Below, one piece after another: positions 35,601 to 47,639 of a DNA stretch of 64,000 nucleotides (position 1 is its first letter; each line of letters begins with the position of its first letter). The notes under the pieces are model-generated. The model was not told the DNA's origin. It searched no databases and saw nothing but the letters and a program-made list of their open reading frames with translations. Where the stretch lies: the NCBI GenBank assembly GCA_018398805.1, contig JAGFBZ010000946.1:124001-188000 (forward strand), written 5' to 3'. The position numbers and the translations under genes were made by a program. Origin of the DNA: Hirundichthys speculiger. Its lineage: Eukaryota; Chordata; Actinopteri; Beloniformes; Exocoetidae.

Positions 35601-36801
35601 ATGGCGTCCCTCGGGACGCCGCCTCCGTCTCTGAGGCAGGGGGTGCGCGTGGTCCCGCCGGATGGCGGCCTCCCGATGGAGGTGGTCTTGTTGGCCGTCG
35701 GTGATCGGGTAGGACATGACAACCTGCTGTTTGCGTCCCGCATGAACAAGGCGGTGGTTGTCTTTCTCCGGGAGGAGGTTTTGGCTCACCGGCTTATTGA
35801 GGGAGGCGTCTTTATCGACGGCGTCCTCGTGCAGGTTTTCACCGCTTTCTGTTCCCTCCACGCGGATCACCGTATCCGGGTTTCCGCCGTTCATCCCCGA
35901 TGAGCTTTTAGGGAATGAGCTCCGCCGGTTTGGGAAATTGGCTAGCGGATTCAGGACCGTAGGTCTGGGTTGTAAAGACCCTAAACTCAGACATGTCCAG
36001 TCGCTGCGGAGACAGGTGTTCATGTTTTTGGACTCGCCTGCGCAGACCCTGGAGGTGTCTTTCCGTGTAAAACATGGGGACGGCTCGTACATGGTGTATG
36101 CTAGCTCGGGCCAGATGAAATGTTTCGATTGTGGTGATGTGGGTCACAAACGTCTCTCCTGTCCGCATAGAGAGCGGGAGCTGGGCCCGGTTGCGCCCGC
36201 TCCCGCGGAGGCTGTGGCGGATGTTGCTCTGGCTTCCGTGGTGGGCGCGGGTCCCGCTGCTGCTGCTGGCCCCTCCGCCTCGGCGGCGGGTCCGGCTGCT
36301 GTTGCTGGTCCCTCCGCCTCGGCGGTGGGTCCTGCTGCTGTTGCTGGTCCCGCCGCCCCGGCGGCGGGTCCCGCCGATGATGGCCCCGCAGTTGCCATTT
36401 CTGGCTTGCCTGTTGGGGGTGTGGTTCCGGTTGTTTGAAAGTACCGGCCGGCCGGTGGGGTGGGGAGCCCTTGCTGGCTGCTGGGGCCTCTGGCTGTTCT
36501 CAGGCTGCTGGTGTGGCCCCGGGCTGTTCGGCTCGCCGGGCCGCGGACGAGATGGAAGTGGACTCTGAGTCGGAAGCAGTCTCTGTTTCCTGAACTTCGT
36601 CAGGATTCTGAGCTCTACTCTCTTGAGGACATCAACCGTTTTTTGGATGAGACTTATAAAAAATCTGTATCTGTTAGTGATTATTTCAGTGACACGGATA
36701 AGTTCATCAGGTCTGTTGATGTCCTGAAGAGACTGGTTGGCTTTGATCTCCTGGATGAAAAAGAAGCGTTTCAGGCTGAAGAAACACATAACTGTGATTA
36801 G
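35601..36801 (+). pseudogene. Tx1-like ORF1 (CCHC nucleic-acid-binding protein), frameshifted
   Basis: The ATG at 35601 begins MASLGTPPPSLRQG, followed by an RRM-like region (VVPPDGGLPMEVVLLAVGDR, MNKAVVVFLREE). A frameshift between about 35845 and 35890 moves to a frame with VSGFPPFIPDELLGNELRRF and MKCFDCGDVGHKRLSCPHRE. The latter is a CX2CX4HX4C knuckle at 36121-36162. An Ala/Gly/Pro/Ser linker with three 39-bp coding repeats (36268-36384) follows. After another break, SLEDINRFLDETYKKSV and VSDYFSDTDKFI near 36620-36710 form the C-terminal block seen in Tx1-type ORF1 proteins. The protein would coat element RNA. Confidence 0.8.
36268..36384 (+). repeat. Coding minisatellite, 3 x 39 bp, in ORF1
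   Basis: Three in-frame 39-bp units begin at 36268, 36307 and 36346, each encoding 13 residues of the type GPSASA(A/V)GPAAVA. The third is diverged (GPAAPAAGPADDG). Confidence 0.9.
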
Positions 36802-36843
36802 GAAGGAAAATAAGGGTAAGATTGCTCAGAGACTGAGACCCAG

Positions 36844-39800
36844 ATGATCATGCATCACTTGGTGGTTTCTTCTTTTTACTGCTGGTTGCTGGTCTCCTTC
36901 TGTCTTCTTCTCTTCCTTGGACCTTTCATGAGGAGCATTAAGATTGGCTCTCTTAATATTAATGGTGGGAGGGATGGGCGAAAGCGGGCGCTTATCTCGG
37001 TTGTCGCCACGTTGAATAGTGCTATTTCTTCAGGAGACCCACACTCTGCCTTCAGATGAAGTAGACTGGAGGTTGTGGTGGGGGGGTTCCTGTGTTTTTA
37101 GCCATGGGTCTAATGTCAGTGCTGGGGTGGCGATTCTTTTTGCTCCCTCCTCACGGGCTGTAGTTTTGTCCTCCGTGGAGGTTGTGAAGGGGAGGCTGCT
37201 TATTGTTAAGGCGAATATTGATGGCTCTGTGTTTAGTTTTGTTAATGTTTATGGCTCGACCGATGGTGTGGAGAGGGTGGATCTTTTCACTCGTTTGGGT
37301 GATGAGCTGGTGGCTGGACATCACAACCAACTCATCGTGGGGGGTGATTTTAACTGTACTGTGGACTTTACCCTTGACCGTACAACCGAGGAACCACACC
37401 CGCGGTCGGCCCAGTCTCTTCGTGGTACCATTGCGCGACTGGACCTTTTGGATGCGTGGAGGGTTAAACATCCGCTCTCCAGGCAGTATACGTGGGTGAG
37501 AGGTGCATGATAATCGGGTGTGCGGCGCACGGTTTTAGACCGGATCTACGTCTCCCAGGGCCTCAGTCCCAGGCTGATGATGCGCAGTGACATTAGACCC
37601 GTGGGCTTTACCGATCATCACTTTATCGGTGTCGAGTTGTTAGTTTCGCCGGGCGCCAGGCCCAAGTCATATTGGAAATTTAATAATAAGCTTCTGCAGG
37701 ATGCCGCCTTTTGTCAGGCATTTGGGACTTTCTGGCAACGCTGGAGAGCGAGGAAATCAGACTTTTCTTCTCTGAAGTCGTGGTGGGATGTTGGCAAGGC
37801 GCAGATCAGGGTCTTCTGCCAGCAGTACACCTCCCACTCTACTGCTGTGTTTGCGGCGGCGGTGGAGGCTCTCGAGGCCTCCATTGCTGCTATGGAGCGT
37901 GGGTTGGACAGTGATCCTGGTCCTGCAGTTGGTCGTCTGCTGGGGGAGAGGAAGAGGGAGCTGGGCTCGCTCCTGCGGGAGAAGGTGAAGGGGGCCTTGG
38001 TCAGGTCCCGCTTCCTCCATCTTAAGGATATGGATGCTCCGAGTGCCTTCTTCTTCGGCTTGGAACGGTCGGTGGCTCAGAGGAAGCAGATGTCCTGCCT
38101 CCAGCTGGCAGGGGGCGGGTGGCGGGGTGACGACGGACCACAGGGAGATGGGGGTGCTTGCGGTGGATTTTTACTCCCAGCCTTTTCTCTGCGGAGCCTT
38201 GCAGCTCGGTGGACCGTTCCGGCCTCCTGGAGGGGCTTCCACAGCTCAGCCCGGGGGAGAGAGGGCTGCCCTGGACCTTGACCTGACTCTGGAGGAGCTG
38301 ACGAGGGCTGTGTCCCAGATGCCGACTGGACGGGCGCCGGGGATTGATGGCCTCTCTTCTGATTTCTTTCAGAAGTTCTGGGAGGTGGTTGGTTCCGACC
38401 TACATGAGGTTTTTTTGGAGTCATTTCGGACCGGGACCCTTCCGGTGTCATGTCGGCGGGCGGTTCTTTCCCTGCTGCCTAAGACTGGCGACCTGGCTTT
38501 GCTCAGGAACTGGCGACCCCTGGCCCTCCTTTGTACAGACTATAAGGTTCTCTCTAGAGCCTTGTCCAACAGACTGAAGGAGGTGCTGGAGGTCATTGTG
38601 CATCTGGACCAGTCTTGCGGTGTTCCCGGCAGGACGATCATGGACAATATTTTTCTTTTGCGTGATGTTGTCAAATTGTGTGAGGTTTACGATGTTAATG
38701 TTGGTGTGGTGTCTCTAGATCAGGAGAAGGCCTTTGACAGGGTGGATCACTCGTATTTGTTTGACGCACTTGGGGCTTTTGGGTTTGGTGATGGGTTTGT
38801 TTCTTGGATTAAGTTGTTGTATGGTGGGGGGAATGTCTGGTGGGGATGTGTGCGGGGCTCACTGGGCCGGTTCCTGTCCGCCGGGGGATCAGGCAGGGCT
38901 GTCCTATTTCAGGTCAGCTCTATGTCATCGCTATTGAGCCTCTCCTGTGTGGACTGCGGAACCGGCTCAAGGGGTTTCTGCTGCCTGGGTTTTCAGGCCT
39001 ACGTTCACTTGCCTTAACCGCTTATGCGGATGATGTCAGTGTTTTTTATATCTTGTCCGGCTGACGTTCAGTGTTTGCAGGACACTCTGACGCAATATGA
39101 GGCAGCTTCATCTGCTAGAGTGAACTGGGGGAAGAGTAATGCTCTGTTGTGGTGGGGGGTGGGGAGGACAGGTGGTGCCTACCCTCCCTGGGGGTCTCCA
39201 GTGGGGGACTGTGGGCTTTAAGTTTTTGGGGGTGTATCTTGGTTCTGTCGGTTTTCTGCAAAATAACTGGGATGGGCTCAAGGAGAAGGTGTGTGCTCGG
39301 TTGTCTCGGTGGAACTGGTTGCTACCGCAGTTGTCTTATCGGGGCAGAGTTCTGGTTGCCAATAACCTGGCTGCCTCGACTCTGTGGCACCGATTTACAG
39401 CTCTTGATCCTCCGAGGACCCTGGTTTGACGAGATCCAGAAGGTTTTGCTGGACTTCTTCTGGTCAGGCAGGCATTGGATTCGGGCCTCTGTACTCTACC
39501 TGCCCGTGGTGGAGGGTGGCCAGGGCCTGATGGACGTTCGGTCCAAGATCGCCTCCTTCAGGCTGTGTACTGCCCAGAGGCTACTGTATGGGTGTGGCCC
39601 GAGCTGGTTGGACACCTCCAGGCTCCTGCTGAGGAAGGTTGGACGCCTGGGCTATGACAAGCAGCTCTTCCTCCTGACACCAGGGGCGGTGGACCTCACT
39701 GGACTGTGCCCGTTCTATTGTTCTGTTCTGGAGGCGTGGCGGATCCTGCTGGCCAGTCGTGTTCGAGGTGGAGCCCCGGGCATGTGGTTGTTCGAGGAAC

Positions 39801-40831
39801 CTCTTTTCTTCAATGACTTTGTTGCCAGTCCTGCGCTCCATGGTGTGGGTCTGCGGACTGGTCTTCGACGGGCCGGCTGCACTAAGGTGGGCCACCTTTT
39901 AAAGATGACGGCGGCCTCCATGGACGATTTCCGGCGGGCCACCGGTATCAGATCGTTGAGACTGATGACAGGGTTGTCCGTGAGGTGTGTGCTGCCCTGC
40001 CGCAGTCTCTTCGAGCAGTAGCAGAAGACCGAACTCTCTCTGACCAATGGGATGACGATTGTGAGTACAGCTTCCCCCGCCTGGCTGTTGCTCCTTCTGT
40101 GGGAGACTGGCACGAGGGAGGTGGCCAGCTGTTGTCCTTCAGGGGGCTCCCCCTGGCTGATTTTGAGGCGGTGCCGAAGAAGTCCCTTTATCAGCTCTGC
40201 ATTAAGGTTCTGCATTTGCGCTCATTGGCGGAGGTTAGGGAGTCGAGGTGGTCTGAGTTTTTTGGTCTGGACTCTTCTCCGAGAGGCAGCTGGCGGTCCC
40301 TGTACAAGATGCCCCTTGATAAGCGGGCGGCGGACCTCCAGTGGAGGATTGTACATGGGGCTATAGCTACGAACAGATACAGAGCACACCTGGATCCTGG
40401 GCTGGGGGGGGGACTGTGGGTTTTGTTTCCAGGGTGAGACCTTGTTTCATTTGTTTGTTGAATGTCCGCGGCTTCAGTCGCTTTTTGTTCTTCTGACGGG
40501 TTGGTTTCAGGGGCTTGGGGTGGTTTTTTCCTTTCTTTTGTTTATTTATGGACCACGTTATTCGGCTCGTGAGAGGACTGTCCACGTGCTGCTGAATTTT
40601 CTGTCCGGCTCTGCTAAGTTGGCCATCTGGCTGACGAGAAGGAACCAGGATCGGGACGCTGGGTGCAGGGACCCAGTCCTGGTCCTGAAGGGACTGCTTC
40701 GGGCCAGGCTGCATGTTGAACATGCTTATTATCGCATGATGGACGATGTGCGGACTTTTGTTCGTTTTTGGGCTGTGGGGGGGGTTTTGTGTTCTGTGGG
40801 GGTGGATGAAGAGTTGATTTTGACTTTTTGA
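36844..40831 (+). pseudogene. Tx1-like ORF2 (endonuclease and reverse transcriptase), multiply frameshifted
   Basis: Endonuclease blocks in order: IGSLNINGGRDGRKRA (from about 36934), FLQETHT (37025), VNVYGSTDG, VGGDFNC (37340), LDRIYVS (37533) and FTDHHFIGVEL (37610). RT blocks follow: LPKTGDLALLRNWRPLALL (38480), VSLDQEKAFDRVDH with the motif A aspartate (38710), RRGIRQGCPISGQLY (38885, motif B), YADDVSVF (39022, motif C) and FLGVYLG (39227). The C-terminus has DLQWRIVHGA and a CX2C...HLFVEC-type knuckle (40325-40480). Breaks occur near 37020, 37505, 38120, 38825, 39045, 39145, 39410, 40000 and 40420. A protein of about 1300 residues would match the family. It acts by target-primed reverse transcription. 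Confidence 0.85.
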
Positions 40832-40867
40832 TGTGTGTTATGTGATGTTCTTATGTTGGAATAGGTT

Positions 40868-40873
40868 AATAAA
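40868..40873 (+). promoter_or_regulatory. Polyadenylation signal AATAAA of the Tx1-like element
   Basis: AATAAA lies 19 bp before the 3' end of the element and about 35 bp after the ORF2 stop. The element has almost no A tail (GAAA). Confidence 0.6.
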
Positions 40874-40892
40874 GGGCTTTTTGAAACCGAAA

Positions 40893-40921
40893 CCTCTCCT
40901 CTCCTCTCCTCCTCTCCTCTC
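40893..40921. repeat. (CTCTC)n microsatellite, right of the Tx1-like element
   Basis: 29 bp of CCTCT units continue the repeat seen at 35321-35396, then unique intron sequence starts (TTTAAGGGTT). Confidence 0.95.
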
Positions 40922-42492
40922 TTTAAGGGTTAACTCTAACTGATGGGACTGCCCTCCATTGATCGTCTTTGATTAAATGGATTGCCGGCCATCTTGCTCT
41001 CTGGCGATCTTGCAGTTTATAATAAGACGCAGTCCGCTCATTACGTTACAGAGGGAGACTGAGAGACATTTGTTACCGTTGCTAAAGTACCGCAATGCAA
41101 AAAAAAAACCTCAACTGCAGTGTGTGTTGATTTAATTATCATTGCAGATTTTCTTTATACACGTTGCTTTTGTGTAAAACTGCAGCATTTTTGGGTGCAT
41201 GAAAGATGCATCTGCAGTATTTTAAAATGTTGCAACGGGATTAAAAGAGTGACACCTGCTGAAATTGAAACAGGATCAACAGAATATCCAGCAAACGGCA
41301 CCGAGAACCTAAAACTGCGTCGACTCTTCATTTTGATCCCTGACAAAAGTTTATGTTCCTTACCATCCTATAACAGACCCAGAGGTGTTTTAACTGGGGA
41401 CGTTCTCATAATGAGCAGCGGCGCTCCAGTGTTTCAGTTTAGATCACTTTAATTATAGCTGTTAAGTGGATTCATCCTTTATTCGAGAGGCGGAGCGCGA
41501 ACTCTCTGAGCGGAGGGATGTGAATATTTTGTTTTGCTTTTTCCATTTCCTTCCACCGTGAGGCTGTATTTTTTTTTTTTTTTTTTCCCACAGGTCTTAG
41601 CCGAGCGCTGAGCGTGAACGGGGAACAGCAGTAACAAGCTGCAGCCGCATTCTCTGGGAAACATGTGGAAGAAAAACAGCCATAATGATGAGACCCACAG
41701 AAAGACGTGTGTTTTTGCCAAATATCTGCACTGTCTTGCTGCACTGATGAGAATTTATTTAATGTAGTTCTGTTTTACGGTGACAGATAACCCGGGACTG
41801 GTGTGCGTTTTTACTGTTTTGAAAAGACGCGCAGTAGTAAACAGGCTACTTGCAGCCATTAATGCAGCAGTGTGATACAGCGAGTTCATCCCTAACAGGA
41901 GAATATGTGTTTCTTTTGCACATGCTGTACTTCATTGCTGCTGAATTAAAGAGATATGCAGTGGAAAACAGGCTCATTGCAGCCACCAGTGCTGTCATGA
42001 TATCAGTATAATCTTTTCAGAGATGAAACTTTGTCAAAATTAGATTTCATACATCCTCTTGTGGCTGTGCTGTCTGAACATTATGATCTTTTACATATAT
42101 ACTTATATAAGTTTTGACCATGTCCTTTAAATTTAGTTCACTGAGTTTAGGACATTCTGTAGAGTCAACGAGTTCATGTTGGTGTGTGAGATTACTCTGT
42201 AAGTTTGTAGGTTTACTGCGTTCACATCCTGCCTTTTCGGAAAAATAGGGTGCAGTTGATGGCCAAGAAGAGACAAGAACTGAGAATCTGTCATAGAGAG
42301 TTTTTGATCGATCCTTTTCGATCGAAATTCTTTTTCACCTTGACGCCTTCAGAAACACACAGCTAAGATAGAAAGAAGAAGAAAGAAGCCTCAAAAGCCA
42401 CTTCTTCAACAGAAACGACGTGGCCTTCTGCCTCCAAAGGAGTCATGTCAGGTTCAAGCAACCTAAAACATTTTTAAAGACACACAAAGGGA

Positions 42493-43361
42493 GTTATGTT
42501 GTTTTTACTGGCGGGGAGAACGGACAGAGACGTGTTTCAGTTACACTCTCCAACCACTCTGAACGCGCTCTGCCGCTTCTTCACTTTTATTCAGAAAGAA
42601 GAGAAACGCCACTTACACAGGAAGCAGCTTTCAGTGATGGTGTTTAATAGGCTGCACTCTACTCATCTTTGTTGGAGCTTTCCTGTCAGTTTCTTCCTGG
42701 TTTTACGTTATGCCTTATCGTTATTGAAAGTTATTCTCCGTGTTCTTTTATTTGGCGCCATTGACAAGACTAGAAACAAAGGTCAATTAAAGAGTTTAAT
42801 GTACTATCATAATACAAAGCCTCAATATGCCATGCAGAATATTTTAATGGGCTGATGGTACACTTGTCCACAACACCACCGAGATGCTGCCATGGACAAA
42901 TGCACCCAGAATGTCAGATTGTCTCAGTTCTTAAAAGATCCAGGGAGGTGGATCCTTGCTCTTCTGAGCTTGATGGCTCTTTGTCTTCGAGTCCAGATGG
43001 TAAACAGCTCTCCAGTCTAACAGTCCAGGATATTAAACAAACTGTTTATCTGGAGGTCCCAAACTTCCTTGGAAGACAGCAGGTCAGAAAGTCATGGAGA
43101 TCCCAGTCGTTAGGTCATAAAACAGTAAAACTGAGGACTCACCATCATAAAAAGAGACTGCACTCTTACATGCCATAAAGTTTAGTTTTAACAGTTAAAC
43201 AGTTCTCTAAATTAATCTTAATCCTAACATTATCTTTGAACACCAGTCTCAGAAAGCAGTTTGCACAACACCGTGCACAGTGAAACACACTCACACATTT
43301 CTCTCAAACAGTATAAGCAAATATGAGATAACTTCTATGAACAATTATTCCAACAGATCAT
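42493..43361 (+). repeat. Interspersed repeat, long copy (A)
   Basis: The segment shares GGACAGAGACGTGTTTCAGT, CTCTGAACGCGCTCTGCC, TCATCTTTGTTGGAG and GTTTTACGTTATGCCTTATC with 51219-51565 in the same orientation, and its far end (CAAACAGTATAAGCAAATAT) matches the end of that copy. The class is unknown; copy A holds an extra 500 bp. A frame at 42855-43178 has no recognisable domain. Confidence 0.7.
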
Positions 43362-44773
43362 GAGAGAGAAGGTTTTATAACCCCTGATTTACGGTAAAGT
43401 GATGGGGAATATGGTGAGTGTACAAAACACAGCGTTTCCATCTCTCTGACAAGCCGAACTGTTGGACAGTGGTGAAACAGAGGTGAAAATATGTGATATA
43501 TATAAATATATGATTAAAGCATCACTAAGGACTTTCACCTCACGTTCAAATATCAGTTTCGGCTTCATTTGGAAGAATATTTGACATCTTTTAGGGAAGC
43601 TATGCAGGGCTGTAGCGGCCTCCCATCTCTACGATCGGCCATAAAACCAGCCCGAGTACCTCTGAGCTCCGGTCCCAGTGGGGTAACTGGGTATTGTTTC
43701 ACAGCGCTCTGACAGCCGATGGCAGCTTCGCTCTTCCTACGGCGCCACAGTTTCCTCTGAACCCTGTCAGACGCTTCAGGCTGCTGTTAAAACCAGGAGC
43801 CGGCTGTCGAAATCCCAAACCTCTTCCTCTGTTGGCTTTCAAACGTTCAGCGTGTTTGACTTCCTTTGATATTCAGCGCACCTCTGATTTTCGGTTCATG
43901 CGCTGAGGATGACATTTTCATCTCAGATCTGTCGACCTCACTGGCCCGTTGTCCCCTTTCACTGCCAGACCGACGGCTCTGCTCTTCACCTCCTCCCTTC
44001 TTGTTCACACTTCCGGATGAACGCTTCCACCTGTTTTTCTTGTCCGAGATAGCCTTTAGATAATGTGCACTGGACTTTAAACACCGATTTCTTTTTCTGG
44101 GTTTCGGCTTTTGTGAGCTCCACATTCTGCAGATTCAGCCACTTCCAGATTGAATGTCTTTGTTGTGAAACGCAACAGAGAAATAAAAATTTTAAAGGTA
44201 GAGATGGTGTCTGCCTCCTGAGCTGGTTCACAAGAGATGAGCCATTCTTCTTTTGGAAAACACTTGGAAGTGAAGTGAAGAGCTTTGTTGCAATGATATG
44301 CTACTACGAGTTCTCTAAGATATGAAGGCACTTGGTCCTTAAATGCTTCGAGAAGAAGTGATTCAAAATTTTACTCTGAAAGCCAACGAAGACGAGGCAA
44401 AGTTGGTGAAAGCACGATCTCTTCTGCTAATCCTCATCAGAACTCTGCAGCTTCATCTCTTGAGGGCGTTTCTCTATAAGTCTGAACCTAATTATTACAT
44501 TCAAGTATTCATGGATTTACATCTCATTCTCATTTAGAGACGCAAGTTCCACTACACGTTAGATGTTATACAGTCATTAGCTTACAGTTTTGGTGTATTT
44601 CCTCCATAGAGTGGCAGCATTATGAGATTAATTACCGATTAATGCAACGCAGACTCGAGCACCTCTTTATTTAATCCTTTAGAAACAATTATCATGTCAG
44701 AAGTGAAGTTTGCAGCGAAGGAGAGTCTCATAGACGTGCGGTGACAGCCCCATCAGGAGCTGCAGTTGTATAA

Positions 44774-45211
<438 letters not shown>

Positions 45212-45223
45212 TAACAAAGTACC

Positions 45224-45310
45224 GTATTGGCCCGAATATAGGATGATATTTTATTCTATAAATCATATTCTCAAAAATGGGAACATCTTATAATCGAGGT
45301 CTAGACTTCT
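45224..45310. mobile_element. MITE terminus fragment (TATTGGCCCGAATATA type)
   Basis: CCGTATTGGCCCGAATATAG and CATCTTATAATCGAGGTC resemble the ends of a widespread fish DNA transposon. Only one end is seen. Confidence 0.45.
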
Positions 45311-46156
45311 TTTCTATTGTCGTTACACATCTGCGCCACTAGATGGTGTCAGGAGTGATGAGAGCGACAGCGAGTGATGAACTTTAGTCTATTATTCTGA
45401 TACACGTATGACGAGCCAAAGGACACTTTGCACTACTGTTTTATTGCACTTTTGTACTGCAAGCACCCCCCTTCCCCCCAGTCAGTCAAATGATTAACAT
45501 ATGGAGCCAGCCAGGTCGGATCAGTTTGCAGTTTATGGCACTTTTATTTTTTTTCAATAGCAATTGCAATACAGCAAACTATTTATTGCACTGATGTTTC
45601 GTCAATGATGCATTGAACTGCTTTGTAGTTACAGTCCAGAATTAGTTTTTTACAGACTGAATTATTAATATTCTTCTTGAAACTAAATATAACTGGACTT
45701 TGATCGTTCTGCAGTTGTTGACATCATTAATGCAGTTATTGAACTACATGTTGTTGCTGATTCACTGAGTCATAGTCTCAGATTTAAGAGAATAAACTTA
45801 AAAGACTAACATAAAAGAAACCAAAATGGCCGTCATAGCTGCCCCAGACCATGACAAGAGCAGGATGAACTGATTAGAGGATGAAGAGGAAACAGGAAGC
45901 AAGAGTGAAAATAGAGGAAATAAAAAAAGCCCTTTTCTTTGATAAATTGGAGGAGAGCGGAGGAAAGACTAAAGGTAGACGAATGGAGGGATGATGATAG
46001 AAAACCAGGAAGAAGAGAAAAGAAACAGGCGTTCATTGAAGGAAGAAGATTTCATAACTTTGCATGTTGAGAATTCTCAGATTAATCTGAAAAAAAAAAT
46101 GACCAGGGTTTGCATGAGCTAGTAGGATTGTGTAATGTTCCCAGGGAACACATACA

Positions 46157-46159
<3 letters not shown>

Positions 46160-46187
<28 letters not shown>

Positions 46188-46188
46188 T
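46160..46188. repeat. (CA)n microsatellite
   Basis: About 14 CA units. Confidence 0.95.
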
Positions 46189-46301
46189 GTGTTTGTTGAC
46201 GTCAGGTGCTTCGTGCGCTCCAGAGCTGAACAAGTGAACCGTGGTTCCTCCGCAGTTCAGCTGTCACAATAATGATCGCACGGCGCAGCTGAGCTTAGGT
46301 G

Positions 46302-46302
46302 C

Positions 46303-46349
<47 letters not shown>
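46302..46349. repeat. Poly(C) followed by (CA)n
   Basis: 18 C followed by about 14 CA units. Confidence 0.95.
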
Positions 46350-46355
<6 letters not shown>

Positions 46356-46499
46356 ACACACTCGGGCACAACAAACCCTGCGCGTGCCAGAGAGTGTGTG
46401 TGTCATTGATAGCAGACGCATGCGTTCGCATGCAGCTCTTTACTCATGCTGCATCATGTCAGACGAGGAAACAAGAAGGTAGAGATGAGGAGAGGAGAC

Positions 46500-46523
46500 G
46501 GGGGGGGGGGGGGGGGGGGGGGG
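46500..46523. repeat. 24-base poly(G) tract
   Basis: An uninterrupted G run in the intron 7 plus strand. Confidence 0.95.
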
Positions 46524-46877
46524 CTTTGTTTGAGCCATTTAGCCAAGCGGCAGAGGTTAACGTTGTCCAGTCCATCTGCATCAGCCTCTCATATTCACAG
46601 TACGGTTCATACATTCATGGAAAAAAAAAAAGAACAATCCAGCTTTTATATCAGGTAAATGTGTATCAGGTAAAATGTAATCTGGTCCTCACCAGGTCTA
46701 ACATCGAAGTAAACGCTCATGTTACGCTTTATGTTACACCTGATCGTTGTTGATCGATCACCAGCAGGTGTGAGCACCTCCGGAAAACAAATGCCAGGTA
46801 GGAAAGACATCAGGAGAGATCTCAGAGAAGCAGCTGTTCCGGGAGGAGCAGCGAGGCCACCTCCAAATACTTTAGGG

Positions 46878-47614
46878 CACATGTGTTAAACACAAGGCCC
46901 GCGGGCCAAAAGTGGCCCGCCACGTCATTTTATGTGGCCCTCAAGAGCTTGGGCATTATTGGCTTAAATTTTAAACCAATATTTTAAGACTTAAAATAAG
47001 CTTACACCACTTTAAAGCATATATTGACAATAAACTACATCTCCCATCATGCATTTCGTCGTTACACACAATGATAACAGTAGCTATGAGCAGGACAATT
47101 TTTCAGAACTGATGGACTGAAGAAAAACCTCTACAAACTAACCCCAACATGTCCAAGAAAAGAAACATTGATGCACAAGGAAAACAGTTTCATGAACGAT
47201 GGGAAAACAAATACAAGTTTGTATCTCAAGGTGAAATAACAGCATGTCTTTTGTGTTATGAGGCGGGTGTCAGTCGTTAAAGAGTTTAATCTATGTCGGC
47301 ATTTTGACAGCAAACACGGAGTAAGTATACTAAATTTAGCCTCCAAGAAAAACAAAGAACCGCTTCCGCTTCTGAAACCAAGGTAATGGATACTCTAACA
47401 ACCACAAACCCTGAGTTTAATATAATAATAAGTTAAATATTTGAAACTTGAATACATAATAAATACAGAAACTGTTATTTAACATTATAAAAAAGTACAG
47501 TTTAATTTATTTTGATTTTCATTGCATTTTGATACATTCATGCTGTCAATCTGGCCCTTTGAAGGCAACAATGATGATGATGTGGCCCTCAGTGAAAATG
47601 AGTCTGACACCCTG
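46878..47614 (+). mobile_element. Charlie-like hAT derivative with BED-finger remnant
   Basis: It begins CACATGTGTTAAACACAAGG with GGCCCGCGGGCC and ends GAGTCTGACACCCTG, like the 19602 copy but without the mariner MITE. At 47150 the frame MSKKRNIDAQGKQFHERWEN leads to KYKFVSQGEITACLLCYEA, then a frameshift and RHFDSKHG, i.e. the CxxC and H-H pairs of a BED finger. The catalytic region is absent. The right end has lost one C relative to the other copy. Confidence 0.8.
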
Positions 47615-47639
47615 AATTAAAGATTATCCACAAGTGAAA

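Larger units (their letters stand above)
35397..40892 (+). mobile_element. Tx1-like non-LTR retrotransposon inserted in a (CTCTC)n microsatellite
   Basis: This is a nearly full-length 5.5-kb LINE with a leader (35397-35600), ORF1 with a CCHC zinc knuckle, ORF2 with an N-terminal APE endonuclease and reverse transcriptase, and a short 3' UTR with AATAAA at 40868-40873 ending TTGAAACCGAAA. Both sides are directly (CTCTC)n, so it landed inside the repeat, as reported for several target-specific Tx1-clade families. The proteins resemble the Tx1 group of the L1 lineage. The frames are split by about ten frameshifts but nearly no in-frame stops. It is high in GC and G-rich compared with the AT-rich intron around it. 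Confidence 0.85.

Noticed and set aside
35313..36092. A 259-codon minus-strand open frame
   Set aside because: It is antisense to ORF1 of the Tx1-like element; GC-rich coding DNA leaves the complementary strand open. Its repetitive EERRGEER end is the microsatellite.
35908..36789. A 293-codon minus-strand open frame rich in Arg/Gly/Ser/Thr
   Set aside because: Antisense to ORF1, with low complexity from the 39-bp minisatellite; no domain is visible.
39715..40215. A 166-codon minus-strand open frame
   Set aside because: Antisense to the C-terminal part of ORF2 of the same retrotransposon.
46241..46753. A 170-codon open frame with His/Thr and Gly runs
   Set aside because: It depends on poly(C), (CA)n and poly(G) tracts whose lengths are unreliable.
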